A stretch of DNA of 64,000 nucleotides, taken from the NCBI GenBank assembly GCA_034687125.1, contig JAQGBZ010000030.1:1-64000 (forward strand), read 5' to 3'. A program made the translations under genes and the position numbers. Shown piece by piece: positions 24,611 to 38,384 of the stretch. Origin of the DNA: Neelides folsomi. Lineage: Eukaryota > Arthropoda > Collembola > Neelipleona > Neelidae. The notes beneath the pieces are model-generated. The model ran no database searches. It saw only the letters and a program-made list of their open reading frames with translations, and was not told the origin of the DNA. The stretch's first letter is position 1. Each line of letters opens with the position of its first letter.

Positions 24611-26044
24611 ATGACAACTACAATCACCTTCAACAATGGAGAGAAATTCATTAATTTCGGACTTGGAACTTGGAAGGTAAACTATAAAAATTTATTCAAT
24701 ATACCTTGTAACATATATAAATCTTACGATTTCAGTGTGACAATGATTCTGATTTTTAGTCGAAACCGGGTCAGGTTGAACAAGCAGTGAAAGACGCAAT
24801 TGACATTGGCTATCGTCATATTGATTGTGCTCGTGCTTATGAAAATGAAGCTGAAGTTGGAAAAGCAATCACTGCTAAGATTGCTGAAGGAATTGTTAAA
24901 AGAGAAGATCTCTTCATTACCAGCAAGGTATCATTGTTAACTATTATTGATTTTTTAAGTTTATATTCATTTACAGCATGTAATATTTTTATTTCACTTG
25001 TAATATTATTATACTGATATCTGTACTGATACAGTTATTTTTTCAATTAAACTTAATTTAATGATTCAATTTCAGCTTTGGAACACATTCCACAGCACCG
25101 ACTTGGTCGTACCAGCAATGAAGAAAACACTTGCTGATCTTAATATTGACCAACTTGACTTATACCTCATTCATTGGCCAATGGGATTCAAAGAAGGAGG
25201 AGAACTCTTCCCCAAAGACAGTGAAGGAAAAATGATGTGTTCTGACGTCGACTACCTTGACACTTGGAAGGGAATGGAGGAATGTGTGAAACTTGGATTG
25301 ACAAAATCAATCGGAGTTTCGAACTTCAACAGCGAGCAATTGACTCGTCTTCTTTCTGTTTGCAAAATCAAGCCAGTTACCAACCAGGTTTGTTTAAATC
25401 ATAAGTTAGTACAATATATTGATTTGAAAGATGATAATTTACTATGCAGTATGAATTGTTAACCATGTTAAATGTTAAAACTAAAACTAAATTCAATGTC
25501 AATGATATATTTATTATTTCAATATGATTCAATTCACAGGTCGAGTGTCATCCATATCTTAACCAGACAAAACTCATTGAATTTTGCAAGAACCTTGACA
25601 TTGTGGTGACTGGATACAGTCCACTTGGGTCTCCTGATAGGCCATGGGTTACTGACAAAGATAAAATTCTTATCGATGACCCGAGATTTGTTCCAATTGC
25701 CGAAAAACATAAAAAATCACCGGCACAAATTGCTCTTCGTTGGGCTGTGAGTTAAAAATAAGTTACAAAAGACATTTTTTGAAACCTCCATAAGGAGTAG
25801 TTCAAGTAATGTTATTGAATTTAGTGTGAATAATTGTTTAATGGTTTTTAAGATTCAAAAAGGTGTGATCACGATTCCAAAATCAGTGACGAAAAGCCGA
25901 ATTGCTGAAAATTTCAACATCTTTGATTTTGCATTGGATGCTGCCGACATGGAAGAACTCAATAAATTCGAGGAAGGAGGTCGCGGATGTCATTTGAACT
26001 GGGTCAAGTCACATCCACATTTCCCATTTGCAATTGAATTCTAA
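24611..26044 (+). CDS. Aldo-keto reductase, complete catalytic tetrad
   Basis: Exons 24611-24676, 24760-24927, 25076-25387, 25540-25746 and 25853-26044; 314 residues. The AKR barrel motifs are all visible: [35 protein letters not shown], and IPKS near the C-terminus. The catalytic residues Asp44, Tyr49, Lys78 and His111 are all present, unlike the upstream paralogue. The enzyme should reduce aldehydes or ketones using NADPH in the cytosol. The substrate cannot be read from the sequence. Introns sit at the same places and phases as in the 21997-23406 gene; only the first exon differs in length, by four codons at the N-terminus. The C-terminal tail (HFPFAIEF) is of the type seen in arthropod AKR1-like enzymes. 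Confidence 0.95.
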
Positions 26045-26609
26045 AGATCCTTTTAGAATTTGATATTTACCATTTTACCATTCATTACCAATCATTTATC
26101 ATTTAAATTTTAGCTTTAAGGTGATGGTTCTTGTTCAATTTAATCATTGAAATTCAGAATAAACGATTAAATAATGTTATTGATAAAATGTATTTCCATT
26201 TTCTCACACATCAATTGGAACAATTAAGTATTACCTATAATTAAATAGTAAAATAGCTTATACCATAGTCGTATCTTTTCATGATTATTTAATAAGTTCG
26301 TATGTAAGTTTAATATAATTAATAATTACCTTTATATATTGTAGTAATTCATTACATCAGATCAGTTTTTAAATTGAAATTCTAATCGTATGCAAATTGT
26401 ATTCAATTAATGCAATTTTCTTGTGATCAATAATTAATTTGTTTTTTACCTATATTAAGGTATTTTATCTCACATTGGTGGCATCATATTCCTCATTATC
26501 ATTAACGCTGATGTTGCAATCTTATATCTCAATAGCTTTTATAATAACTCGGTTATTCAGTTCATATTATTCATTCCAATAATTAGAGTTGATTAGAAAA
26601 TATTCTAAA
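26045..26609. other. Intergenic AT-rich spacer
   Basis: This is the 3' region of the second reductase and the upstream region of carboxypeptidase Q. No feature I can support beyond that. Confidence 0.5.
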
Positions 26610-28639
26610 ATGAAAATTCCCATCATTTTACTGTGTTTTGCTATTTTTCATAATTCAAAGTGCGAAATCGTTCCTTTAAAGCATGTAGATTTTGATAATG
26701 AGCCAAAATTTGATCTCCCATTCAATTGCTCTTTAAGTCAAGAAATCATAGACGAAATCGCAAGTTATGAAGAAGTCGCAAATAGAATTATGGACGCCGT
26801 TCTTAATGGTGCTTTCAAGGGAGAAACTTACAAACAACTCCAAATGTTCGTGGATCAATATCCCCATCGGTTGTCCGGGTCAGAACAACTTGAAGACTCA
26901 ATTGATTACTTTTTAGATATTATGACAAAAATCAAGTTGGACAATGTTCGAGGAGAACCAGCACCAGTCCCTAAATGGACAAGGTAATTGAATATTTCAA
27001 AAATAAAACAAAGTGTTTTATACTTATATCCTATAATACATATAAGTACTTTTATACCCAATAAAATATCTCACATTGGTTAAATAAATAAAAAAATTTT
27101 GCAAACAAAGAGGAGAAGAAACTGGAGAGATGATTCTTCCTAGAAGACAGAAAATTCCTATTATGGCATACGGAATGTCTATTGGAACTCCGGAAGAAGG
27201 AATTACTGCAGATGTGATTGTAGTGAAAAATTTTGAAGAATTGCTTGATAAAGCAGAAGAGGTTTTACATAGTTTTGATAACAAAACTTACTAATATATT
27301 AATTTTAATAAAAAATCGAAATGATTCATTATAAAGCAAAGTGCTTAACTAACTAATATAATAAATTCAATTTAGGCAAAAGATAAAATCGTAATTTATA
27401 ATCAAGACTATTTCGGCTACGGTGCATCAAATCAATATCGTGGCTATGGAGCAACTGAAGCCGCTAAAGTTGGAGCCGTCGCTGCACTTGTTCGTTCAAT
27501 TACTCCCTTCTCCCTTTACACCCTTCATACTGGATATACAGTTTACGGGAATGAATCTCTTAAAATACCTTGTGGAGCTATTACAGTGGAAGATGCTGAA
27601 CTTTTATATAGAATTTATAACCGAGGTTTGTGTTAAAGTTAAATATCTGCATCAACCGTTGAAACTAACAATTAAAATTATAGAGAATTGAAATTTTAAT
27701 AATTTTAATATTAAAGGCGAGCGGATTCAAATGAAAATTACAATGGGAGCTCAACTTCATGAACCATCAATTTCTAGAAATGCCATTGGTGATTTCATAG
27801 GAGATGAAAAGCCAGATGAGTTTGTCATTGTGTCAGGGCATATTGACAATTGGGATATTGGGTGAGAAATTGGCACTGGATTAAAATTGGCACTTTTTGC
27901 AAGTTTATTTCTTTTCTTTTAATTTCTTTTAATTTCCAGAACTGGTCCTTTGGATGATGCTGGAGGTGTTTTCATCTCATATGAAGCCGTTGCTCTTCTA
28001 AAAGCTTTAGGTCTAAGGCCCAAAAGAACACTTCAAGTTATTGGTTGGACAGTTGAAGAGTAAGATAATTTTAATTTATAGTTCTTATACATTTATTGAA
28101 TTATTATAATTTATTTAGAATTATTGTATAATTGTTTACACTTTAAATTATTTGTTGATTTTAACAGGTTTGGTCTTTATGGTGCAAAACAACATAGAGA
28201 AGATCATTTGGACGAATATAGCAAAATTGTAGCTGCTTTTAATTCCGACGTTGGGACTTTTAAACCTACTGGATTGGATTTTGCTGGATCTGATGAAGCT
28301 GCTTGCATTGTTGAACAAATCCTCACATTATTAGAGCCTTTGAATGCAACGATGTTTAGGAAGTTTCCCATTGTAGGAACGGACATTTGGTACATGTTAG
28401 AAACCGGAGTTCCTGGAGTGAGTTTGAATACGACAGAAACGGAACCTCCAACTTTTATCCCAACAAATCCACCATTTTCAAGAATTCCCAATTACGATTC
28501 TTATAAATTCTTTTGGTATCATCATTCTGGTGCTGACACAATGACGATGATGAATTCAAGAGATCTGGATTTATGCACAGCAGTTTGGGCGGTTGCTTCT
28601 TATGTAATTGCTGACATGAAAGAAGCTTTGCCACGTTAA
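26610..28639 (+). CDS. CPQ: Carboxypeptidase Q (secreted M28 metallopeptidase)
   Basis: Exons 26610-26983, 27111-27261, 27376-27625, 27717-27861, 27940-28059 and 28168-28639; 503 residues. Residues 1-19 are a signal peptide ending near NSKCE. The N-terminal region carries QYPHRLSGSEQ, typical of CPQ. A protease-associated insert with YGYGASNQYRGYGA-type sequence follows. The dizinc site of family M28 is complete in order: His in SGHID, Asp in LDDAGG, the Glu pair in WTVEE, Asp in NSDVGT, and His in HHSGADT. The C-terminal AVWAVASYVIADM matches CPQ/PGCP. CPQ removes unsubstituted amino acids from dipeptides in lysosomes or outside the cell. The ATG at 26610 is chosen because it starts the signal peptide. 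A polyadenylation signal is at 28695-28700. Confidence 0.95.
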
Positions 28640-28842
28640 CGTTTTACAATATTCAATTAAAATTTATAATTGTTAAGAAAACATTTAAAATTATAATAAA
28701 AGCGTTTATTAATAAGTATTTTGTTCTCTCATTTCATTCAAATTCATTAAAAATAAAATAATTTGACCTACCCTCCATAACTCAAGACTTTCCCAAATCT
28801 CAAAATTCTCAAGTGATTTTCAAAACTTCGTCTTCAATCAAG

Positions 28843-29271
28843 ATGTACTGTGGTGTAAGTTGTCAATATATGTAAAATAATAAATATGGCATACTAAAAA
28901 TTGAATTCAAACAATTATGCTCATATTATTATAATCAAATTTTAATTTAACAATAATGTATAAAGGCCAACGGCGTGTGCGCTTATTGTTTTCCTAAACA
29001 ATGTTGTCAAAAGTGCAAATGTCCACGTTGCGAATGTTGCGGCTGCCATTCTTGTCGCCTTTCCCAAGTGAATCCTCCGGTTTGGTGCGAAAAGTTCTGT
29101 GCACCAAGAAGATCCCGCCCGGTCTTTGACATTGACAATCATCTTAACAACAACATGTGCTTTACATACGCAAGGAAGGCTATGGTTGGACCCGCTCCAT
29201 ACTCGACCCTCAGTTGTCCATATAACAAAGCAGGAATCCCGGAAATGTTTCCAACTTATCATGCTGGATAA
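28843..29271 (+). CDS. Small cysteine-rich protein, function unknown
   Basis: Exon 1 (28843-28854) encodes only Met-Tyr-Cys-Gly. Exon 2 (28966-29271) completes a 105-residue protein. Sixteen residues are Cys, twelve of them crowded in the first 40 as CxxC, CC and CxC spacings (for example CCQKCKCPRCECCGC). The C-terminal half is ordinary, with few Cys and Pro/Tyr-rich ends (PEMFPTYHAG). No signal peptide is visible, so it is probably cytoplasmic: a metal binder, or a structural protein such as a sperm or axoneme component. I do not recognise the family. The reading frame, donor, acceptor and composition make it convincing as a gene. A donor eight bases after the stop (29279) and an acceptor before 29390 suggest a 3' UTR intron, with AATAAA at 29627-29632. 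Confidence 0.75.
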
Positions 29272-29389
29272 GGCTCAGGTAAGTTTATTTGATCCAAACA
29301 AAGGCTGACAATAATTCAATATTTGTTCTATGTATTGAACTATCGCATCATCAAAATAACACTATAAAAATATGTGTAACTTATTACAG

Positions 29390-31860
29390 GTTATTATCTT
29401 CTTGGAATTCCCAAAACATGTGGAAATGGCGGATATAACAGTGGAGTTATTTGTTAAAGAGATCAAGAAAAACATACTACAACTTTATCGCCCTCGTCCA
29501 TTGAAAAACCTAAATGTACATAAGAGTAATAATGACAATTATTTAATGAAATTAACATTCAAAATAATAAGCAGAGCCTAAATATTATTATTTTATTATG
29601 TATGTAAGTAAATACGTAATACGCTAATAAAGTTATTATAAATGGAATTAAATTGTTTATATAGGTGGTTTTATCAACAACATTGTTGAGATTTTAAGTA
29701 TATGGTATCTACCCAAAGTTGATTAAAAATTTTAAATTGCTTAATTAATGTCAAATAAAATTAAATTTTAAATGTTTTAAGATTGGTTTTGAAAATTCAA
29801 TTTGTTGATTACTTTGAAAATTGGTTGGTATATTTGGAAAATGTATAGTCAAGATAAATTCAATCAGCAGTGATTGTAGAATGGTTATGCTATTCTGAAT
29901 AATTAAAATAGCAATCAAATTGCATGCACTTAAATATCATGATAATGACATTAAATTTGAAAGTTTGCATTTATACATTTATGACAAGATTAAGGTAGAT
30001 TAAATTATTAATATGCTGCTCACTTTTTAATTTATATGTAATATAAATTAAAAAGTTTATAGCTATAATATAGCTTAAAATTACATTTGGTAAAATTATC
30101 TTATTTTAATATAATTCATAAATGACATAATCATCATATTATAGTTATAATAGATAATACAAGTTATAAAACTATAGAATTACCTAGGTTGAATGATTGA
30201 CGAATTCAAGAATAATATAGTAAATTAATATATAAACCTAATCTGGACAATTGTCTACAATGCAATTAGCATAGGTAATTATAATAAATTTCTAGGTAAA
30301 GAAGATAAAATTTTTACTGTCTCAAAAATTAAGAATACAAAGAAGCAATAAAGACGAAGTAGACTTTTAAGAACAAGTTAATTAAAGTGAAACAACTGCA
30401 ATCAAAGCTTTCCATCTCCAAAAACTTCAACGTTCACGAGTTTCTATGTGATGGCAGATGCCAAACTGGGCATTCCTCAGTTGAGTCGGCAAAACCATTT
30501 CCTGTTTCCCGTCTCTCTATGTCCCCTTTTCACAATAAAAGATTGAAAAATTTTATTAAATCACCATCTTTCTAACAATTTGGTATATTTAGTAGGTATA
30601 CTTACTTTATCAAGGAATTATTTATTTCATACAATACTACCTGTACACCTACAGACCTACACATATTGCTTATATTTACAGGTTAATTGTATTACGTCTG
30701 CAATGTAATTAATCTGTCAACTATGAATGAAAAAACATAAAATTTAATTATTAAGACAATAATTCAATATAGATTCCTATACGGAACTTGCCCATTTACT
30801 CAAAAATGCAATTTAATGAAAGATAAATTAAAGATAAATGCATTGTAATATATAATATAAATAAAGTACCATTTCTGCATTCTTTGAATAAATTAAAAAT
30901 TTTGTTTTAATTGTGATGAACTGATGATTCATAAACTTACTAACATGACTTTATCATTAGCCGATTGATCCTTATTATTATCATCAATAATTTTAGCTAA
31001 ATATCATTTATTAATGCTAAAACATAAACAAGTTTATGGTTAAATAATATGTAATAGAAACAACATTTAACTATTATTGATAACCGTCTGACTAATTTTG
31101 GAGCTTTAGACGACTGGCGGATATGCAAATGAGAGATCCGTTCTGACTTTACAAACTCGATTTGTAAGCGTTTTCTATCCATTAAAAAGTTGTTTTTCCA
31201 CTGTTGATTCCTTTGAGTCACTTTCATATCTTTGCTCTTCGTTCCTCTCCAACAAATAAGATGACTTGAGTTTACATGCGTTTGTACATTGATTCGCCAT
31301 TGTATCCAATCATTCGTAATTTCATTTTGGACTACCATTTAACATACATAATATGGGTGGTATATTGAACTTTGTACCAAAAATAAATATGTATTTTATA
31401 TTTAGTCATCGAAGATTTAAGTGATATCTATCCCGTGTGTCGCCTATTTAAAGACCAGAAATTTTTAGCTACTTTACAATGAATGAGTATCAAAGATGAG
31501 TTTTTTGTCTTTATTATTATTTTTCTTGATATTTGAATAATATTTATGAGGTAATGAAAAGGGAAGAGTCAACAAGACGAGTTGCAAATGACGTTTATGT
31601 GGGGAAATGAAGAGTCGGGAAATAATGAGCATTATATTATTAAGTGTGCGAGAATGTCAATAATATGCACTCTTTGTGTTGAGAGTTGGATTGTTTTTTT
31701 CTCTCAAAGGAGCTGTCAAGCGACTGTGGTGCGACTACCTTAATAATAATTACACCATAGCTCACTTCATTCTCTTCGTGGAACAACAACAAAGAGAAAT
31801 AATAAAAATTCCATTTCTCCCTATAAGGCGTATTATTCTGACTTGGATATTGGGGAGTTT
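29390..31860. other. 3' UTR then AT-rich intergenic region
   Basis: Up to about 29650 this is the probable 3' UTR exon of the cysteine-rich gene. The rest is AT-rich. A 113-codon minus-strand open frame at 30997-31338 has no recognisable domain, and that length is expected by chance in a window this size. A 62-codon plus-strand frame near 30387 is no better. No gene is supported. Confidence 0.5.
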
Positions 31861-31861
31861 G

Positions 31862-31895
31862 TATAAAAAGGAAATCCGTCCACTTTCCTCGTTAT
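31862..31895 (+). promoter_or_regulatory. TATA box of the astacin gene
   Basis: TATAAAAA at 31862-31869 lies about 150 bp before the astacin ATG at 32018. Transcription would start near 31892. The leader contains a three-codon upstream frame (ATG at 32010) whose stop overlaps the real start codon by ATGA. Confidence 0.55.
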
Positions 31896-32017
31896 TTGCC
31901 AAGTGAAACTTGAGCTTTTTAATTGAAGAGACATGTCGTTCCTTCTTAATTCTTAAAATTAATTGTGCTTTTGTGTAATATTTATTATCCATTTGTCAAT
32001 TATTTCTTTATGGAAAT

Positions 32018-33396
<1,379 letters not shown>

Positions 33397-35649
33397 GAAA
33401 ATTTAGTTAATGTATCATTACTTCCATATTCTTTATTAAACGTTATTTTAATTGTAAAGCTAAAGCCTTATGTATAAATAAATCGATGTGCTTATTTCAT
33501 CTTACATATTCAAATGTTTTATTTCTCATACATAAATCTTTTCTCCAAATAAAAATTGTCTAGCTGGTGATATAATTCATAGTAAGTACATATTAGATGC
33601 CGCTAAATATATTTACAATGAATTGAATAACATCATAATCATCGTACGTGTGTATTTGATATGCGTATAGTAAATAGTTGTTGTATGGCTGTATTTAAAA
33701 TAGTGTGCAATATAAGTAAATACAACAAATGTTCCCAAATGGTCAAATATGTTCTTCCACATGGCACGTGGAATACAGAATCCCATATATGGTACAATCC
33801 ATACCTACTGTTTGTATGAGTTGTAAAGGGATATTAAAATAAATCCTCCATGTCAGAATATTAGAATGAGCTGAGGGTGATTGGGTGAGGGTTGGGAAAT
33901 CATAGTTGTGAAGCTAATGGGGGAAACAGGGACGTGTGACAGATAATCGGGTCAGAACAATGATGTTGAATGCGGGATGTAAAAGGGTGGGTTGTGAGCG
34001 GTCAGGGGGAATCAAAAAATGAGCAGATGTGCCGGGAAATGGAAGATCGATAACTTCGATCGTCATTCGGATGGAAGCTCTCAAACTCGTCCAACGTCCC
34101 AACATTTTCGGATCGTTCTTAGCAACCTGTGACTCCGAAAACGGGAATTCGGGGAGCTCGGAACTCGATTTCGACCCCGATCCCGGCTCCTGAGGACGAC
34201 CCTTTATTTACGCCAACAACCCCAAGCCTATTTACGTGGAAGGGAACAGTGGACGGGTTTCCCCTATCCTTTCCCATGGTGGTTCGCCATCCAAGCCAAC
34301 CGACTCTTTCCACTTGCACCTTTCCCTTCCTCTTACAGAGAAACACAAAGGAACCAAAACCCTCATGCACAGCAAACCCGTTCTTTTACTCCCTTCTATT
34401 TATTTATTTTCTATTTTTTGATTAACCCTTTTTATTCATTCAAACAAATCAGTCCTTTGTTTTAATTTGTTTTTACACATTTTTCAAAATGTTCTTATTC
34501 CAAAGATGGAATCATTCTAGTTCTATTGATGCCTAATAGTTATTAGCATTTGCTCAACATTTCGGAACTTTATTCTTTGTTATATTGGCCGGTATAGTAT
34601 GACTGACTGCTATTACATGAATGATAAATTTTAAACTACAACATTAAGTAATTTCAGCTTAAAGTAATTTATTAAGTATTAGATTAGGTGCCTTTAACGT
34701 AAAGTGTTATAAATTTGATGATGAAGGCATCTGTTATTAGAAACGATGAAAGTATCTGTTATTAGGAGAAAGAATCTTTAATTTTAATTAACATTTTTAA
34801 AATTTCCATCGGCTTATAAATGCATTCATCAAAATTCATAATAGGAAAATAGAATAGGAGAATTGTTTTAAATGAGTTAGTTTCATATGGTTATTTAACG
34901 ATTCTTGTATGCTATCAAACACAAATACATTTACAACAGTGAACAGTGAACATTCCAAAATTCAATCAAACACATTGTTTTATACAATTAACAATGCACT
35001 AAACAATAGTACAAATAAATATTGAACAATAAATAGAGCTTTATTGCAGTTTTTAGTAAGTATTAGCTTCGAAAAATAATGAGATTAGAAATTAAAAATC
35101 ATTTTTATATAAATAAATATTGTAGAATTCAAATTAAATAAACTTTACATTAACCATTCTTTATTTTAACCGAGATTTGTCACTTTAAAGATAAAGTAAA
35201 AGAAATCGTAAGCTAAATCATAGGAAATTGGAAATTGTTTTTAGTGAGTTAAACTTTTGATATTTTAAGGAGATTCAGAATTATCCATTAAATTTAAGTA
35301 AATCGATATTCTAGAATTTGAATAAAATTAACTTGTTATTATAAATTATGTCAATTTAATTAATGTTGGCAGATCGAAATTACACAATTTTTAATTATTC
35401 TTCGTCAGATGTCTCATAATACCCATTCTTTAAGTTTTGAACTAAACTTCGGAAGAGACGGCGGGAGTATATCAAATATTTGTGAGTTTCAATTTTCAAT
35501 TTTCGGCAATTTCGGCTCTTCGGTGTTTTCGGTTTCATTCGGAAAGTCAGAAGCGGAAACTTTGTGACTTGATAATTTCAATTAGATAAATATTTAATTC
35601 CTTCATTGGAATAAAAAGCAATAATTATCTTTGAGTAAAAAGATTTAAA
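33397..35649. other. Intergenic region with an orphan GC-rich island
   Basis: No gene is supported. The interval 34070-34390 is much GC-richer than its flanks and carries overlapping open frames on both strands, as expected from few stops. A second, milder rise at 35450-35580, with runs of TTTCGG, directly precedes TFIIH p34 and is its likely promoter. The rest is AT-rich. Confidence 0.5.
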
Positions 35650-37127
35650 ATGGAGAGTAGTTTACTTGTAGTTGTAATTGACATCAGTCCGATACAGAAA
35701 TATCTTCGATCTGACCAAAGAGTATTTTTCAAAACAGTTGATGCTCTTATGACATTCTGTAATGCTCATCTGATGCTTCAAGCTGGCAATCAAGTTGCTT
35801 TCATCACATCTCACGTTAACCATTGGTATAATTAAGTTTACTGTTTAAATAATGTAAATAATACATTTTTACTATAATTTGCCACAATCTTAAATTCTAA
35901 TAATGATTTTAATTTTTTAGTTATTTCATCTATCCTCCACCTGATATTCCTAATCAAAAGAAGCCAACTATCCGTCAACAAGACGGACAATATGAAATAT
36001 TTTTAGAATTCGAACACACTGTGCGGCACAGCATAAAGAAATTAATCGAAGATAAAACATTTTTGTCTCCGAATATGGCTTCAGGAACTGCTGACAGACC
36101 TCCAATCACCACTTCATCTTTAGCTAGCGGCCTTTCAAGAGCCCTTTGTTACGTTAATAGGTGTTTTAAATTATTAATTAAACTATGTAATTATTTTCCT
36201 CATATCTGATTTAAAAGCCATTTTAATATGAATTGATTAATTAACCCCAAAACATTTTTAAATTGAATTTCTTTTAGGAGAACCAAAGAACTTCAACCTG
36301 GGGATAAATTGAATTCTCGCATATTGGTGGTCACTGGAAGCTCAGAATCAACTTCACAATATATGTCTTTCATGAACGTCTTCTTCGCTGCTCAGAAAAT
36401 TGTAACTTGCCAAAATTCTCAAAAGTATACAAACGATTTTATAAATATTATAATTTGTAATTTTTATATTAATAAAGGGCGTCATAATTGATGCATGTGT
36501 TTTGGAGACATATGCAACCCTTTTGAGCCAAGGAGCAGATATCACTGGAGGGATTTATTTACGACCGCCACAAGTTAACGGACTATTGGAATATTTAATG
36601 GTATTTAAACAATTTATTGCTTTAATTTAGAAAATCTTACATTTGAAAAATCGATTATAAATATTTTTAATTAATTAATTATTAGTGGATCTTCCTTCCT
36701 GATTCTAAAACGCGAAAGCAGTTAGCCCTTCCACCACCTGTACCTGTTGATTACCGAGCTGCTTGTTTCTGCCATCGCCAGCTTATTTCTTCCGGTTTTG
36801 TTTGCAGCGTTTGTCTTTCAAGTGAGTTGATTTTCATGAATTTTATTGACTCAAAATATTATTTAGGAATTTATTTACGAAGATTTTAAATCAACTTTGT
36901 TTTTTTAGTTTTTTGCAAATACAGTCCAATATGCACAACCTGCAAGTAAGTTCCAATACTATAAATATTTTACATTGATTTGGATTTTAATAGATCCTCA
37001 CTCGTTGTCCGTTCAATCATCAATTACTAATTTATCATTCGTTTCTTATTTTAGTGCAGTATTCAAGGCCCCAGTGATTGTGCCAGCAAGTTCGAAAAAG
37101 CGTCATTTAAAGAGAAACGGCCACTGA
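35650..37127 (+). CDS. GTF2H3: TFIIH core subunit p34 (GTF2H3/Tfb4)
   Basis: Exons 35650-35825, 35921-36160, 36278-36401, 36478-36600, 36686-36821, 36909-36945 and 37055-37127; 302 residues against about 308 in human. A von Willebrand A-like fold occupies the first 230 residues, starting [10 protein letters not shown] and including [15 protein letters not shown] and DITGGIYL. It ends in the FLPD segment. A C-terminal C4-type zinc ribbon follows, with Cys in CFCH, CSVC, FCKY and CTTC. p34 pairs with p44 in the TFIIH core, which acts in Pol II promoter opening and nucleotide excision repair. The ATG is the first after the presumed promoter and matches the family N-terminus. AATAAA lies at 37179-37184. 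Confidence 0.97.
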
Positions 37128-38384
37128 TTCTTTCAAGTGTTCTCTGGTACTACACTCTAATTTCCTTTACGTTTTTATAATAAAATATTTTCACAATGAA
37201 TCGTTTCATTTTAGAATATAAAACCTTCTATAAGTCGAAATCGAAAGTTCATTTGTTATTTTCATATCCAATTAAATACAATCAACACAATACAACACAG
37301 CACAACATTCATAATATCATAATAAATTCAGATCCAATAGGTTGAGAATGAATTTATCCATAAGTTGAAAATGAATTCCATACATTTTATTCAAAATTTT
37401 GATCAGATATTTAACATTTAAATCATTTTTATATTTTTCACTAATCTGATTTTTTATTAAAGATCTTTTTGCAAAGTGTTACATGCATACCTATATTTAT
37501 ATAGAGGCCATTAAGAGAATTGTCATTTGATATGTCTGCTTAATATTACACTGTCTGATTTGTCTGGGTTATTGAGTGAATGCCATGAGTAAGAAAAGAT
37601 TAAAAGAGCTACTTAAAATAAAGAAAAGGTATGTATAGGAAATTAATGTTCATTTATGCTTGTAAATACTTTCCTCTTTTTCTCCTCTCTGAATCGGAAG
37701 ATGTTTTGGATTTTGTTATCCGTGATCCGGGGGGCCGGGAGGAATCTCCGTGGTCTTCCTCAGCTATAATGTATTTATAGGCCAAAGCCTCGCTCTCTGG
37801 CTCATGCGGCTCCGAACACTCCGAAATCATTCCAACCTAAAATTAGACATGGGCCACTTTCCGAGTCGGCTGCCGAAGAGGAGGACGAGGCCCTCCACCG
37901 CAAAACAATATTAATTCCTCCTGACCCTTGACCTCTCAACCCCGACCCTCCATTGGCCAATTTCTCCATACGTTTCCTCATTCGTGTTGAGGGGTTTTTA
38001 AACGAAGTTGGAGTCTGGTGTGATTATTGTGAGATTATTAGGGCATCTGCCCGTTCCCATTGTCTTTGAAAGTATTTTTACTTCATTAAAAATTTAAACA
38101 AGAATTTATTGCCTCTTCTACTTTTCCCCACGCGTTTCCTTTTTCGCCATTTCTCCTCCTCGACTCCAAACAAGAGCGGAGGAATCTGACAAGAAAAGCC
38201 GGCTCAAAGTGGTTCGACTGTAACGAAGAAACGGAATTTCACTCTTCCCTGACGATCACAAAATCCAGGGGCCTCCCTGGTGGCGGCGAAGGGAGGAGAC
38301 GGCGTGAAGACAAAGAATGCCAAAGGATCCATTGTGTCCCCTCGGATTCCACCCGCAAGTGAGGTGGCCGACGAGGTGCAAACG
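37128..38384. other. Promoter region and 5' UTR of the SOGA/MTCL gene
   Basis: Sequence from about 37720 to 38040 and again from 38150 to 38393 is GC-rich, in sharp contrast to its flanks. The left block has a CCAAT-type element in CATTGGCCAATTT near 37950. The right block probably forms the untranslated first exon. Open frames here on either strand are not supported as genes. An upstream ATG at 38317 lies out of frame with the proposed start. Confidence 0.5.

Noticed and set aside
30997-31338. 113-codon minus-strand frame
   Set aside because: Length is within chance expectation for the number of frames here, with no motif, promoter or splice signal.
34129-34425. 98-codon plus-strand frame and overlapping 83-codon minus-strand frame
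   Set aside because: Both lie in a GC-rich island where stops are rare on every strand. There is no splice context or family resemblance.
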